A stretch of 64,000 nt of DNA from assembly GCF_001894925.1 (NCBI RefSeq), contig NZ_BCXD01000015.1:58715-122714 (forward strand), written 5' to 3'. The position numbers were made by a program, and so were the translations under genes. The notes beneath the pieces are model-generated. The model worked only from the letters and a program-made list of their open reading frames with translations. It was not told where the DNA came from and searched no databases. This document shows positions 63,399 to 64,000 of the stretch, piece by piece. Numbering within the stretch: the first letter of the stretch is position 1; the number at the start of each line of letters is the position of its first letter. This stretch comes from Rhodococcus rhodnii NBRC 100604. Its GTDB lineage: Bacteria; Actinomycetota; Actinomycetes; Mycobacteriales; Mycobacteriaceae.

Positions 63399-63693
63399 CA
63401 GTGTGTCGAGCCGAGGCGAGCCGAAACGCGCTGACCTGCACCGAAGCGAGCGGGTGCGAGCCAGAATGACCCCCAGCGGCGCGCGACTTGTGACAACTCC
63501 GTGACAACTTTCGGTTCGATCACTCGCCGTCGCCCTCCTCTCTGCCGCCCTTGCGCCACGCGAGTAGCTCGAGTTCCCACAGCAGCCAGTCGTATCGGTT
63601 GTCCCGCTCCCCCTCGTCCATGCACCATTCGACGCACCCGGGATGCACCTGGTTCCCTCGCGCTCGCGCGCTTCCGTTTGGTATGCACAGCGC
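63399..63693. other. Non-coding stretch at a putative element end
   Basis: Together with the tRNA piece this makes about 370 bp without a gene. It holds ACACTG/CAGTGT flanks that extend the anticodon-arm hairpin, and two GTGACAACT copies at 63490-63498 and 63501-63509 (11-bp period), like integrase arm sites. Nothing else is recognisable. Confidence 0.55.
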
Positions 63694-63927
63694 ATGAAAC
63701 CTCGCACATTCGTCGCGCTCGTCGGCGCGCTCGTCGCAGTCGGTGGAGGCGCCGCGACCGAGAGTGTCGCCGTCATGGTCGTCGGCTTCCTCATCTTCAT
63801 CGGCGGAGTCTTCGTGAAGTGGCCGCAGAGCGCCGAGGCGCGCGAGCAGGACGATGCCGAGAAGGCTGCGAAGCAGGCCCGCCGTGACGAGCGGGTACGC
63901 GCGCTCGCACGCCGCGTGCGCCGCTAG
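63694..63927 (+). CDS. Small membrane protein with a charged C-terminal tail
   Basis: 77-residue ORF (ATG 63694). Two hydrophobic segments (FVALVGALVAVGGGAAT and VMVVGFLIFIGGVFV) are followed by a highly charged helix (EAREQDDAEKAAKQARRDER). No family recognised. It lies just inside the putative integrated element and ends at a clear terminator. Confidence 0.62.
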   Translation: MKPRTFVALVGALVAVGGGAATESVAVMVVGFLIFIGGVFVKWPQSAEAREQDDAEKAAKQARRDERVRALARRVRR

Positions 63928-63938
63928 ATACGACGAAT

Positions 63939-63965
63939 CGCCCCCACCCGCGAAGGGTGGGGGCG
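63939..63965 (+). terminator. Terminator hairpin after the last small gene
   Basis: CGCCCCCACCC (63939-63949), loop GCGAA, GGGTGGGGGCG (63955-63965), then TTCTC. Perfect 11-bp GC-rich stem. Confidence 0.85.
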
Positions 63966-64000
63966 TTCTCGTGCGCGGCTCAGTAGCTGCGGAAGGTGAG

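Noticed and set aside
63980..64000. C-terminus of a minus-strand gene (LTFRSY then stop)
   Set aside because: Seven codons are too few to support a call.

Overview
The window is GC-rich (about 70% by eye) and densely packed, with GTG starts and start/stop overlaps at many gene junctions. A mycofactocin cluster, F420-type (LLM) oxidoreductases, a DUF222/13E12 HNH gene and a large steroid-degradation gene set all point to a mycolic-acid actinobacterium, most likely Rhodococcus or a close relative. The genus is inferred, not proven.

Region 1 (1-2868): left-truncated mftD, then mftC, mftB and mftA on the minus strand, with mftR divergent on the plus strand. Together they make and control the redox peptide mycofactocin. 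kshB (2913-3962), the reductase of the steroid 9-alpha-hydroxylase, lies directly beside mftR.

Region 2 (4056-26909) is steroid side-chain degradation in three minus-strand operons plus one plus-strand pair. (a) Operon 10499 to 4056: chsE2, chsH2, chsE1, chsH1, ltp2, a second MaoC hydratase and an SDR, with a start/stop overlap at every junction. This resembles the M. tuberculosis igr operon without cyp125. (b) Operon 16637 to 11049: an Old Yellow Enzyme-type reductase, a FadD17-like ligase, two LLM oxidoreductases and an SDR. (c) Operon 26830 to 19481: a frameshifted thiolase, a FadE34-like double acyl-CoA dehydrogenase, a MaoC hydratase, a hotdog thioesterase, a mycofactocin-type SDR and a FadD19-like ligase. 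A plus-strand ligase and SDR (16808-19357) lie between (b) and (c).

Region 3 (26910-41226) is ring degradation and its control: a KstR-like TetR regulator, a second HsaA-like monooxygenase, kshA with a small Cys-containing partner ORF, hsaC, hsaA, hsaD, divergent hsaB and an IclR regulator. Then come an LLM oxidoreductase, a SnoaL-fold protein, an MFS transporter, a 17-beta-HSD-type SDR and an AcuI-like reductase. No kstD, hsaEFG or cyp125 is in the window, so the pathway must be completed elsewhere.

Region 4 (41286-64000) is mixed housekeeping and accessory content. It holds a UBP zinc finger, a baeRF-like protein whose stop appears lost, DinB, a thioesterase, an alcohol dehydrogenase and a nitrilase. 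An MFS/MarR pair carries a 20-base poly-C tract at the transporter start, and a DUF222-HNH gene is split by a frameshift. Next are PucR/mmsA/aminotransferase, and a sulfur or copper module (paired CsoR/CstR-type operators, a Cys-rich miniprotein and a CoA-disulfide reductase-rhodanese). SMR, Rrf2/flavohaemoglobin, a TauABC-like transporter and a secreted lipase follow. Near the right edge a tRNA 3' fragment with nearby direct repeats looks like the end of an integrated element that continues beyond the window.

Several single-base disruptions (thiolase, baeRF-like protein, poly-C/MFS, DUF222) lie within about 23 kb. They could be real or could be assembly indels; reads would decide.
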